12,733 nt of DNA from an uncultured bacterium (GCA_905214615.1 CAJMMX010000063.1:1-12733); one strand, 5' to 3'. Counted from the first letter of the stretch, positions 5,591-12,644 are shown. The notes: generated from the letters alone by a model not told the origin. Translations and numbers: made by a program.

Positions 5591-8368
5591 ATGATTCTCA
5601 ACGGACCGGGAATTAGCTACACCGAGCCTGACATCGGTTCGGAGTTCGTGCCGCCGCTGCCGGAGCATCCGCGCGAGGCCATCGTCAAGCTGTGCGAGCA
5701 CTGCACCAACCGTCTGCTGCATCGCGACGAGCTGCTGGGCTACGAGTACTGGTCGTTTGCCGAGGCCGCAACCGACGAGCAGGCCGAGGTACTCTGCAAG
5801 ATGAAGATGCGCCGTCCCTATACGCTGCCCGAGATGGTCAAGCTCACCGGCATGCCCGAGGCCGATATCGAGAAGATGCTCGACGACATGAGCTACACGG
5901 GTCTGCTCGAGTACAACTGGGAAAATCCCGAGCGCGCCAAGCAGTGGGTGCTGCCCATGCTGGTGCCGGGTTCCGCCGAGTTCCTCAACATGCGCGTGAG
6001 CCAGCTCGAGGAGCATCCGGTCTATGCCAAGTTTTTTGAGCAGGCATCCAAGGGCCCGCTGTCCAAGGCCACGCCGATGGTGCCGCCCGGTGGTGCCGGC
6101 ATCGGCATGCATGTCATTCCGGTCGAGAAGGCCATCGATGCCGCGAGCACGTCGGTGCCGATCGAGCATATCGAGCATTGGCTCGACAAATACGAGGGTA
6201 AGTATGCCGCCAGCACCTGCAGCTGCCGCGCGAGCCGTCGTGTGATGGGCGAGGGCTGCGCCGACGACCCCGCCGACTGGTGCATTGCCGTGGGCGATAT
6301 GGCCGACTACGTGGTCGAGACCGACCGCGGTCATTACGTGACCCGCGAGGAGGTCTACGACATCCTGCGCCAGGCCGAGGACAACGGCTTTGTGCACCAG
6401 ATCACCAACATCGACGGCGAGAACAAGATCTTCGCCATCTGCAACTGCAACGTCAACGTGTGCTACGCCCTGCGCACCTCGCAGCTGTTCAACACACCCA
6501 ACCTGTCGCGCTCGGCCTATGTCGCCAAGGTCGAGAAGGACAAGTGCGTGGCCTGCGGTCGCTGCGTTGAGGTGTGCCCGGCTGGTGCAGCCAAGCTCGG
6601 CCAGAAGCTCTGCAGCAAAAAGGCCGGCGGACAGGTGCCCGAGTATCCGCGCCAGGAGCTGCCCGATGCCACCAAGTGGGACCACACCAAGTGGTCGCCC
6701 AACTACCGCAACGACAACCGCATCGAGACGCATGAGTCCGGCACCGCTCCCTGCAAGACGGCCTGCCCCGCGCACGTTGCCGTTCAGGGCTATTTGAAGC
6801 TCGCGGCGCAGGGTCGCTATGACGAGGCGCTCGCGCTCATCAAGCGCGAGAACCCGCTGCCCGCTATCTGCGGCCGTGTGTGCAACCGCCGCTGTGAGGA
6901 TGCCTGCACCCGCGGTCGTGTGGACGCCGCCGTGGCTATCGACGAGGTCAAGAAGTTCATCGCCCAGCGCGATCTGGATGCCGCGACCCGCTATGTCCCA
7001 CCTGTGGTGACCCCGACGCGTGCCGGCGGCTTCGACCAGAAGATCGCTATCATCGGTGCCGGTCCGGCCGGCCTGTCCTGCGCTTTCTACCTGGCCGAGA
7101 AGGGCTACAAGCCCGTCGTGTTCGAGAAAAACGAGCGCCCGGGCGGCATGCTCACCTATGGCATTCCTAGCTTTAAGCTGCAGAAGGACGTTATCGAGGC
7201 CGAGGTCGAGGTCATTCGCCTGATGGGTGCCGAGTTCCGCTATGGCGTGGAGGTCGGTCGCGACGTGACGCTCGACGAGCTTCGCGCGCAGGGCTTTAAA
7301 GCCTTTTACGTGGCCATTGGCTGCCAGGGTGGCCGCCTTGCCGGTATTCCGGGCGAGGATGCCGAGGACGTGACCGTGGCCGTCGACTTTTTGCGCGAGG
7401 TCAACAGCGGCAAGATCGACGCGCTGCCCGGGCGCACCATCGTGGTGGGCGGCGGCAACGTGGCCATCGATGTCGCGCGCAACGCCTGCCGTCTGGGTTC
7501 CGAGCACGTTGAGATGTTCTGCCTGGAGAGCGAGGTCAAGATGCCTGCCAGCGAGGAGGAGCGTCGCGAGGCCATTGAGGACGGCGCGCACATTAGCTGC
7601 GGCTGGGGCCCCAAGGAGATTCACCTGGACGAGGCCGGTCGTGTGTGCGGTATCACCTTTAAGCGCTGCACGCGTGTCTTTGACGACGAGGGCCGTTTTG
7701 CGCCCGAGTATGACGAGAACGACTTGCGCCGTGTCGATGCCGACCGTGTCGTCATGTCGATTGGCCAGTCCATTGTGTGGGGCGACCTGCTGGCTGGCTC
7801 CAAGGTGGAGCTCGGCCGCAGCCAGGGTGCCCTTGCCGATCCGCAGACGTACCAGACCGCCGAGCCCGACATCTTTGTGGGCGGCGACGTCTACACCGGT
7901 CCCAGCTTTGCTATCGACGCCATCGCCGCCGGTCACGAGGCCGCCGTGTCCATCCATCGCTTTGTGCAGCCGGGCTCCACGCTCACCATCGGCCGCAACC
8001 AGCGCCGCTACACCGCGCTTGACCGCGACGATGTTGTGATTGAGAGCTATGACAACGCAAGCCGCGAGGTGGCACGTGTCGACCGCGAGCGCGAGAAGGC
8101 TGCGCCCTTTAGCGAGTACGTCGAGACCTTTACCGAGGAGCAGGTGCGCGCCGAGACCGCTCGCTGCTTGGGCTGCGGTGCCTCGATCGTCGACCCCAAC
8201 AAGTGCATCGGCTGCGGCCTGTGCACCACCAAGTGCGCGTTTGACGCCATCCATCTGGATCGCGACCGCCCCGAGTGCTCCACGATGGTCAAATACGAGC
8301 AAAAGCTCCCCAGCCTCGGCAAGTACGCTTTGAAGCGTGCGATCAAAATCAAATTTGGGAAGAAATAA
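5591..8368 (+). CDS. Fused Fe-S/FAD NAD(P)H oxidoreductase (GltD-like) with winged-helix and ferredoxin modules
   Basis: The 925-residue soluble protein joins several modules. Residues 1-300 hold CEHC (35-38), a winged-helix-like segment (77-112) and a cysteine-rich part with CSC (210-212), C223, C231 and CNCNVNVC (284-291). A 4Fe-4S ferredoxin motif follows (C319, C322, C325, C329). The GltD-type Fe-S domain carries CKTACP (388-393) and CGRVCNRRCEDAC (427-439). The FAD site is GAGPAG at 489-494, the NAD(P) site is GGGNVA from 620, and the closing FAD motif is GGDVY near 766. The end has CLGC (859-862) and a second ferredoxin motif (872-882). It should move electrons between NAD(P)H, FAD and Fe-S clusters; the natural partner is unknown. 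AAGGGA before 5591 fixes the start; the frame extends upstream only as an artefact across tetR. It is divergent from tetR and followed by hypA. Confidence 0.93.
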   Translation: MILNGPGISYTEPDIGSEFVPPLPEHPREAIVKLCEHCTNRLLHRDELLGYEYWSFAEAATDEQAEVLCKMKMRRPYTLPEMVKLTGMPEADIEKMLDDMSYTGLLEYNWENPERAKQWVLPMLVPGSAEFLNMRVSQLEEHPVYAKFFEQASKGPLSKATPMVPPGGAGIGMHVIPVEKAIDAASTSVPIEHIEHWLDKYEGKYAASTCSCRASRRVMGEGCADDPADWCIAVGDMADYVVETDRGHYVTREEVYDILRQAEDNGFVHQITNIDGENKIFAICNCNVNVCYALRTSQLFNTPNLSRSAYVAKVEKDKCVACGRCVEVCPAGAAKLGQKLCSKKAGGQVPEYPRQELPDATKWDHTKWSPNYRNDNRIETHESGTAPCKTACPAHVAVQGYLKLAAQGRYDEALALIKRENPLPAICGRVCNRRCEDACTRGRVDAAVAIDEVKKFIAQRDLDAATRYVPPVVTPTRAGGFDQKIAIIGAGPAGLSCAFYLAEKGYKPVVFEKNERPGGMLTYGIPSFKLQKDVIEAEVEVIRLMGAEFRYGVEVGRDVTLDELRAQGFKAFYVAIGCQGGRLAGIPGEDAEDVTVAVDFLREVNSGKIDALPGRTIVVGGGNVAIDVARNACRLGSEHVEMFCLESEVKMPASEEERREAIEDGAHISCGWGPKEIHLDEAGRVCGITFKRCTRVFDDEGRFAPEYDENDLRRVDADRVVMSIGQSIVWGDLLAGSKVELGRSQGALADPQTYQTAEPDIFVGGDVYTGPSFAIDAIAAGHEAAVSIHRFVQPGSTLTIGRNQRRYTALDRDDVVIESYDNASREVARVDREREKAAPFSEYVETFTEEQVRAETARCLGCGASIVDPNKCIGCGLCTTKCAFDAIHLDRDRPECSTMVKYEQKLPSLGKYALKRAIKIKFGKK

Positions 8369-8415
8369 AAAACGCAACAAACAAGAGAACGGCGTAGAGA
8401 ACGGTTGGACAGCGA

Positions 8416-8513
8416 GCGAGTCCCAGGCGTGGCGAGGTGCCTTGAAAGAGGAGGGCATAGGGCTTTTGCCCATGCCCGACGATTGAAAGGCAGATCGTCC
8501 GTCTGGGGCTCGC
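8416..8513 (+). ncRNA. Candidate structured RNA with pseudoknot in the hypA leader
   Basis: A 14-bp closing stem pairs 8416-8429 with 8500-8513, including two G-U pairs. It encloses a hairpin at 8453-8477 (6 + 4 bp with a bulged A8459 and a TTTT loop) and, directly adjacent, a hairpin at 8478-8499 (6 bp, loop TGAAAGGCAG). Junction bases TGCCTT (8438-8443) are complementary to AAGGCA (8487-8492) in that loop, giving a 6-bp pseudoknot. A weak GGC/GCC hairpin (8431-8433 with 8439-8441) competes with the pseudoknot. All main stems are mutually compatible. The fold fills the gap between the oxidoreductase and hypA, where no convincing reading frame exists. I do not recognise a known riboswitch class; a mobile or repeat element is the alternative. 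Confidence 0.55.
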
Positions 8514-8528
8514 GCAGCGTCAAGTCGA

Positions 8529-8553
8529 CCGCCGTTCGTTAGAACGGCGGAAG
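8529..8553 (+). promoter_or_regulatory. hypA: Hairpin overlapping the hypA ribosome-binding site
   Basis: CCGCCGTTC (8529-8537) pairs perfectly with GAACGGCGG (8542-8550) around GTTA. The ribosome-binding site GGAAG (8549-8553) shares its first two bases with the stem, 5 nt before the GTG start. Bases 8387-8394 (GAACGGCG) are identical to most of the right arm, so they can pair with 8530-8537 instead and open the hairpin. That alternative would enclose the structured element at 8416-8513. Confidence 0.55.
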
Positions 8554-8558
8554 AAAAA

Positions 8559-8987
8559 GTGCATGAATTAGGAATCGTCTATCACATCATTCGCGATGTC
8601 GAGAATGTGGCGCGCGCCAATGGCGTGAGTCGCGTTTCGAGCGTGACGCTGCTCCTGGGCGAGGTCTCGGGCGTCGTTCCCGATCTGCTGCTTGATGCTT
8701 GGCGCTGGGCGGCAGATAAAAAGCCTATCACGCAGGGCGCGGAGCTTATTGTGGAGCCTGTCGAGGCCGTGACGCATTGCGAGGCGTGCGGCTGCGACTA
8801 CGCGACGGTCGAGCACGGCAAGACCTGCCCCCATTGCGGTAGCGGCGAGACCTATCTGCTGCAGGGCCAGGAGGTCATGATCAAGCAGATCGAGACCCCC
8901 GACGAGGACCCGACAGACGCTGCCCCCGACGGCCTATCCGATGCCCCCGATGCCGTCGACGCCGCCAACCCCCTCCACATCGCCTAA
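8559..8987 (+). CDS. hypA: HypA hydrogenase/urease nickel-insertion protein
   Basis: HypA binds nickel and, with HypB, delivers it to the large subunit of [NiFe] hydrogenases in the cytoplasm. The start is GTG at 8559: only this frame gives the invariant MHELG, with the nickel-binding His2 next to Glu3, whereas the ATG at 8563 is out of frame. The zinc site is CEAC (74-77) with CPHC (90-93); an extra Cys79 lies between. The family usually has about 113-118 residues; this one has 142 because of an acidic, Pro/Ala/Asp-rich tail from about residue 113 (PDEDPTDAAPDG). It follows the oxidoreductase by 190 nt on the same strand, and that gap holds the structured leader. No hydrogenase subunit or other hyp gene is in the window. 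Confidence 0.95.
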   Translation: MHELGIVYHIIRDVENVARANGVSRVSSVTLLLGEVSGVVPDLLLDAWRWAADKKPITQGAELIVEPVEAVTHCEACGCDYATVEHGKTCPHCGSGETYLLQGQEVMIKQIETPDEDPTDAAPDGLSDAPDAVDAANPLHIA

Positions 8988-8989
8988 CT

Positions 8990-9045
8990 TAGTCGTTGGG
9001 GACGTTCTTAAACGACTAGTCATTAAAGAACGTCCCTAACGACTA
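8990..9045. repeat. Long palindromic repeat element after hypA
   Basis: A 20-bp stem (8990-9009 with 9026-9045, one G-T pair) closes on a 16-nt loop that itself contains the palindrome GACTAGTC (9014-9021). TAGTCGTT and AACGACTA form the base and GGGACGTTCTT/AAGAACGTCCC the upper stem. It begins 2 nt after the hypA stop. It probably serves as a transcript end even though the T-tract (ACTTTG) is weak. Related bases occur at 303-341, which suggests a dispersed family. Confidence 0.75.
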
Positions 9046-9087
9046 CTTTGCTAGAGCATATTTCTTACCATTAGTCAAGCACCATCT

Positions 9088-9257
9088 GTTTAAACGAAAT
9101 AGCCTCAACGCGAGCACATTTGTGTCTGTTTAAAACCGGCAATAATGAACAGCGTGCTCAATTCGGTCATGTAAATAGATCAGCTATCAATCCTCAGCAG
9201 CAAATCAGCCAAAATACTGGAATGTAATCAACTTGTAACAAAACAAGACGTTTAAAC
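9088..9257. promoter_or_regulatory. Three GTTTAAAC motifs upstream of manX
   Basis: GTTTAAAC occurs at 9088-9095 and 9250-9257, and GTTTAAAAC at 9128-9136. The first two share a longer context (TCTGTTTAAA) and are exactly 40 bp apart. They lie in the AT-rich 9046-9361 region, which has no gene and appears to be the control region of the mannose PTS. Possible operators of an unidentified regulator; AT-richness alone makes chance copies more likely. Confidence 0.4.
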
Positions 9258-9272
9258 AAATAATGCTACCTT

Positions 9273-9314
9273 TTGCAGTTTTTCAAACAATTCTGCTGTA
9301 TTTGCAGCTATACT
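9273..9314 (+). promoter_or_regulatory. Candidate promoter of the man operon
   Basis: TATACT at 9309-9314 is the best -10 box, about 48 nt before the manX start, but no good -35 lies 16-18 nt away. An alternative is TTGCAG (9273-9278), 18 nt, TGTATT (9297-9302). TTTGCAG is repeated at 9272-9278 and 9301-9307. The missing -35 would suit activator-dependent expression. I looked for a sigma-54 -24/-12 site and saw none. Confidence 0.35.
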
Positions 9315-9361
9315 CCATAACTGTCGTGTAGGAATTACGTAGACAAAAAGGAGGTTATGTG

Positions 9362-10351
9362 ATGGTAAGTATTGTTCTTGCTAGCCATGGTGACTTGGCG
9401 GCTGGAATCAAGCAGACGGGCTCGATGGTCTTTGGCGATCAGCCGTCTGTTGCCGTGGTCTCGCTCGAGCCGAGCATGGGCCCCGACGACTTCCGTGCCA
9501 AGGTCGAGGAGGCAATCGCTTCCTTCGAGGACCAGGAGCAGGTGCTCTTCCTCGTTGATCTGTGGGGCGGCACGCCGTTCAACCAGATCAGCGGGCTCAT
9601 CGAGGGCCACGATTCCTGGGCTATCGTCACCGGTGTCAACCTGCCTATGCTCATCGAGGCATATTCGCAGCGCTTTGACGCAAAGAACACTGCACATGCG
9701 ATCGCAAAACATCTCGTGACTGAGGCTAAGGCCGGCGTGCGCGTCAAGCCCGAGTCTCTGGAGCCCGAGGAGAAGAAGCCGGCTGCGGCCGCCGCTGCTC
9801 CTGCGGGTGCCATTCCTCCGGGAACGGTGATCGGCGACGGGCACATCAAGATCGCCCACGTCCGTATCGACACGCGCCTGCTGCATGGTCAGGTGGCCAC
9901 CACGTGGACCAAGCAGATCAACCCCAACCGCATCATCGTGGTCTCCGACGGCGTTGCTCACGACGAGCTCCGCAAGACCATGATCGAGCAGGCTGCCCCT
10001 CCGGGAGTCCACGCCAACGTCGTGCCTATCAAGAAGATGGCCGAGGTCGTCAAGGACACGCGCTTTGGCGACACCAAGGCGATGCTGCTGTTCGAGAACC
10101 CGCAGGATCTGCTCAGGGCCATCGAGGCCGGCGTCGACATCAAGGAAGCCAACATCGGTTCCATGGCCCACTCCAAGGGCAAGGTCGTCGTCACTAACGC
10201 TGTCGCTATGGGCGATGACGATGTCAAGACCATCGAGGCTCTCAAGGCCAAGGGCGTCAAGTTCGAGGTCCGCAAGGTTCCTTCGGATTCCTCCGAGGAT
10301 CTCGACGCCATGTTGAAGAAAGCTAAGGCCGAACTGGCCGCTCAAGCATAG
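9362..10351 (+). CDS. manX: PTS mannose-family EIIAB component (fused IIA-IIB)
   Basis: This cytoplasmic phosphotransfer protein takes phosphate from HPr on IIA, passes it to IIB, and then to the sugar entering through IIC/IID. The IIA domain (about 1-130) has its phosphorylated His9 in LASHG and the family motif DLWGGTPFNQ. An Ala/Pro-rich linker (about 135-158) leads to the IIB domain, where His175 in DTRLLHGQV is the second phosphorylation site. Both catalytic histidines are present, so the fusion should be active. AAGGAGG (9348-9354) is 7 nt from the ATG at 9362 and 4 nt from the in-frame GTG at 9359, so ATG is preferred and gives 329 residues. It is the first gene of manXYZ. The specificity may be mannose, glucose or another hexose; sequence alone does not settle it. 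Confidence 0.95.
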   Translation: MVSIVLASHGDLAAGIKQTGSMVFGDQPSVAVVSLEPSMGPDDFRAKVEEAIASFEDQEQVLFLVDLWGGTPFNQISGLIEGHDSWAIVTGVNLPMLIEAYSQRFDAKNTAHAIAKHLVTEAKAGVRVKPESLEPEEKKPAAAAAAPAGAIPPGTVIGDGHIKIAHVRIDTRLLHGQVATTWTKQINPNRIIVVSDGVAHDELRKTMIEQAAPPGVHANVVPIKKMAEVVKDTRFGDTKAMLLFENPQDLLRAIEAGVDIKEANIGSMAHSKGKVVVTNAVAMGDDDVKTIEALKAKGVKFEVRKVPSDSSEDLDAMLKKAKAELAAQA

Positions 10352-10369
10352 TAAAGGAGGGTCCGATAC

Positions 10370-11188
10370 ATGTCTGCAATCACTATTCTGCTTGTTGCGA
10401 TTGTCGCGTTGCTTGCCGGTATGGAAGGCATTCTGGATGAGTTCCAGTTCCATCAGCCGCTCGTGGCATGCACGCTTATCGGTCTCGTAACCGGTCACCT
10501 TCAGGAGGGCATCCTCCTGGGCGGTTCGCTCCAGATGATGGCCCTTGGCTGGGCTAACGTCGGCGCCGCCGTCGCGCCTGACGCCGCTCTGGCCTCGGTC
10601 GCTTCTTCGATCATCATGGTGCTCGCCCTCAACGGCGGCGCCACCGATTCGGCCAAGGCCGTTACCGCCGCCATCGCCGTCGCCGTCCCGCTGTCGGTCG
10701 CTGGTCTGTTCCTGACCATGATCTGCCGTACCCTGGCTACCGCTATGGTTCACGGCATGGACGCCTGCGCCGAGAAGGGCGACTTCGCCGGCATCGAGCG
10801 TTGGCAGTACGCCGGCATCCTCATGCAGGGTGTTCGTATCGCCATCCCGGCAGTACTTCTGTGCATCATCCCGGCCGAGGCCGTTACCAACGCGCTTAAC
10901 GCTATGCCCGATTGGCTGTCCGGCGGCATGGCTGTCGGCGGCGGCATGGTCGCTTCCGTCGGTTACGCCATGGTCATCAACATGATGGCCACCAAGGAGA
11001 CCTGGCCGTTCTTCATCCTCGGCTTTGTCCTTGCTGCCATCCCTCAGCTCACGCTGATCGCCCTTGGCCTCATCGGCATCTCCCTTGCCCTCATCTACCT
11101 TGGCCTTAAGGATCTGGCCAAGCAGGGTGGCGGCATGGGCGGTGGCTCCGGTGACCCGCTCGGCGACATTCTGAACGATTACGAGTAG
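10370..11188 (+). CDS. manY: PTS mannose-family EIIC permease
   Basis: The IIC subunit forms, with IID, the membrane channel that carries the sugar while IIB phosphorylates it. The 272-residue protein is hydrophobic throughout and carries the family signature GGSLQMMALGWANVG (51-65) followed by APDAALASV. The C-terminal tail is glycine-rich and soluble (GGGMGGGSGDPLGD). Length is normal for the family. AAAGGAGG (10353-10360) is 9 nt before the ATG, and the gene starts 18 nt after manX. Its stop codon overlaps the ribosome-binding site of manZ (TAGGAGG), a sign of coupled translation. Confidence 0.95.
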   Translation: MSAITILLVAIVALLAGMEGILDEFQFHQPLVACTLIGLVTGHLQEGILLGGSLQMMALGWANVGAAVAPDAALASVASSIIMVLALNGGATDSAKAVTAAIAVAVPLSVAGLFLTMICRTLATAMVHGMDACAEKGDFAGIERWQYAGILMQGVRIAIPAVLLCIIPAEAVTNALNAMPDWLSGGMAVGGGMVASVGYAMVINMMATKETWPFFILGFVLAAIPQLTLIALGLIGISLALIYLGLKDLAKQGGGMGGGSGDPLGDILNDYE

Positions 11189-11204
11189 GAGGGGAGTGAT
11201 ACAT

Positions 11205-12125
11205 ATGGCAGAGAACAAGATTCAGCTCACCAAGGCTGACCGTAAGAAGGTTTGCTTCCGTCATCAGTTCCTTCAGGGCTCGTGGAACTACGAGCGTATG
11301 CAGAACGGCGGCTGGTGCTTCGCAATGATCCCTGCGATCAAGAAGCTCTACACCAGCAAGGATGACCAGATTGCCGCTCTTAAGCGCCACCTGGAGTTCT
11401 ATAACACCCACCCCTATGTTTCCGCCCCCGTCATTGGCGTTACCCTCGCCCTCGAGGAGGAGCGCGCCAACGGTGCTCCGATTGACGACGTCGCCATTCA
11501 GGGCGTCAAGGTCGGTATGATGGGCCCGCTCGCCGGCGTCGGCGACCCCGCCTTCTGGTTCACCCTTCGCCCGATTCTGGGCGCACTGGGCGCTTCCCTG
11601 GCCCTGTCCGGCAGCATCGCCGGTCCGCTGCTGTTCTTCTTCGCGTGGAACATCATCCGTTACGCCTTCCTGTGGTACACGCAGGAGTTTGGCTACAAGG
11701 TCGGCTCCTCCATCGCCAAGGACCTCTCCGGCGGTCTGATGGGCAAGGTCACCGAGGGTGCTTCCATCCTGGGTATGTTCATCATCGGCGCCCTGGTCGA
11801 GCGCTGGGTGTCCATCTCCTTCACCCCGGTCGTCTCCAAGGTCACGCAGTCCGCTGGCGCCTATATCGACTGGGCCAACCTGCCCGCCGGTTCTGAGGGC
11901 ATCAAGCAGGCATTGACGATGTACAGCTCTGTCGGTGCCAACGCACTCGACCCGGTGAAGGTCACCACGCTTCAGGCCAACCTCGATCAGCTCATCCCCG
12001 GCCTTGCCGCCGTGTGCCTGACCCTTCTGGTCTGCAAGCTCCTCAAGAAGAAGGTCAGCCCGATCGTCATCATCCTGGCTCTCTTCGCCGTCGGCATCAT
12101 CGGTCGCGTCTGCGGCTTCATGTAA
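11205..12125 (+). CDS. manZ: PTS mannose-family EIID component
   Basis: IID is the partner membrane subunit of IIC in mannose-family permeases. The 306-residue product starts with a soluble, charged part (1-70) containing FRHQFLQGSWNYERMQNGG (18-36). The signature MGPLAGVGDP follows at 106-115, then several membrane helices and a final hydrophobic segment. These motifs are characteristic of IID. The start is set at the ATG 11205, preceded by GGGGAG (11191-11196) at 8 nt; the GTG at 11196 in the same frame overlaps that site and would add only three residues. It begins 16 nt after manY and ends the translationally linked group; a terminator hairpin follows before the DUF956 gene. Confidence 0.95.
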   Translation: MAENKIQLTKADRKKVCFRHQFLQGSWNYERMQNGGWCFAMIPAIKKLYTSKDDQIAALKRHLEFYNTHPYVSAPVIGVTLALEEERANGAPIDDVAIQGVKVGMMGPLAGVGDPAFWFTLRPILGALGASLALSGSIAGPLLFFFAWNIIRYAFLWYTQEFGYKVGSSIAKDLSGGLMGKVTEGASILGMFIIGALVERWVSISFTPVVSKVTQSAGAYIDWANLPAGSEGIKQALTMYSSVGANALDPVKVTTLQANLDQLIPGLAAVCLTLLVCKLLKKKVSPIVIILALFAVGIIGRVCGFM

Positions 12126-12181
12126 GCACGCTTCGGCTTAAGACCGAGAGTTGCTAGGCAAGGGCTTTTGAGCCATTGAAA

Positions 12182-12226
12182 CGGACCGCACCCGGTGGGT
12201 ACACTGGATGCGGTCCGATTGTTTTT
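12182..12226 (+). terminator. Terminator or attenuator between manZ and manO
   Basis: CGGACCGCA (12182-12190) pairs with TGCGGTCCG (12209-12217). Inside, CCGGTG pairs with CACTGG around GGTA, with one mismatch between the stems. ATTGTTTTT follows. It ends 19 nt before the start of the DUF956 gene, so it should stop most manXYZ transcripts or set a lower level for manO by read-through. Confidence 0.85.
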
Positions 12227-12245
12227 ATTGGAGGGCGAGGCGCGT

Positions 12246-12644
12246 ATGGCGCAATCTCAGAACAGCACGGTCGATTTGGCAACGCCGGCAACCTGCCTGA
12301 TGGGGCTTACCAGTCACGGCAACGTGATGGTGGGCAATAAGGCGTTTGAGTACTATAACGAGCGTAATCCCGAGGATTATATCCAAATCCCGTGGGACGA
12401 GGTCGACTATATTGCCGCCGAGGTTTTGCGCGGCACCAAGAAGATTACGCGTTTTGCCATCTTTACCAAAGAGAATGGCCACTTTACGTTTTCGACGCGC
12501 AATGACAAGGAAACGCTTCGCGCGGTGCGTAAGTACATTGACGAGGACAAGCTCGTTCGTTCGCCCGACTTTATCGATGTGACGGCCAAGGGCGCCAAGA
12601 GCATCCCCTCCGTCATCAAGAACCTTTTCCACAAAGGCAACTAG
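12246..12644 (+). CDS. manO: DUF956 family protein, mannose-PTS associated
   Basis: This 132-residue soluble protein closely matches the DUF956 family found at the end of mannose PTS operons (called ManO in lactobacilli). Recognisable blocks are CLMGLTSHGNVMVGNKAFEY (17-36), EDYIQIPWDEVDYI (43-56), FAIFTKENGHFTFSTRND (69-86) and a helical end with RAVRKYIDEDKLVRSPDF (91-108). Its role is unproven; a regulatory or accessory function in the PTS is usually assumed. The ATG at 12246 is preceded by GGAGGG (10 nt) and GAGG (5 nt). A GTG start at 12195 would run through the terminator hairpin and is rejected. Distance from manZ is 120 nt, unlike the tight spacing within manXYZ. Confidence 0.93.
   Translation: MAQSQNSTVDLATPATCLMGLTSHGNVMVGNKAFEYYNERNPEDYIQIPWDEVDYIAAEVLRGTKKITRFAIFTKENGHFTFSTRNDKETLRAVRKYIDEDKLVRSPDFIDVTAKGAKSIPSVIKNLFHKGN

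Noticed and set aside
5498..8473. 991-codon open frame on the minus strand opposite the oxidoreductase
   Set aside because: It mirrors a GC-rich gene whose plus-strand product has clear Fe-S, FAD and NAD(P) motifs. The antisense product is low-complexity (Gly, Ala, His, Leu, Val) with no motif.
8385..8487. Plus-strand open frame in the hypA leader
   Set aside because: It has no start codon with a ribosome-binding site and the bases are better explained by strong RNA pairing.
8444..8499. Hammerhead-type ribozyme suggested by two TTGAAAG stretches
   Set aside because: The CUGAUGA core is missing and the stems do not form a three-way hammerhead junction.
9262..9308. Sigma-54 promoter for the man operon around the TTTGCAG repeats
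   Set aside because: No GG pair lies at the required distance before either GC, so the -24/-12 pattern is absent.
9335..11218. 627-codon open frame on the minus strand opposite manX and manY
   Set aside because: It is the antisense shadow of two unmistakable PTS genes and its product has no recognisable domain.
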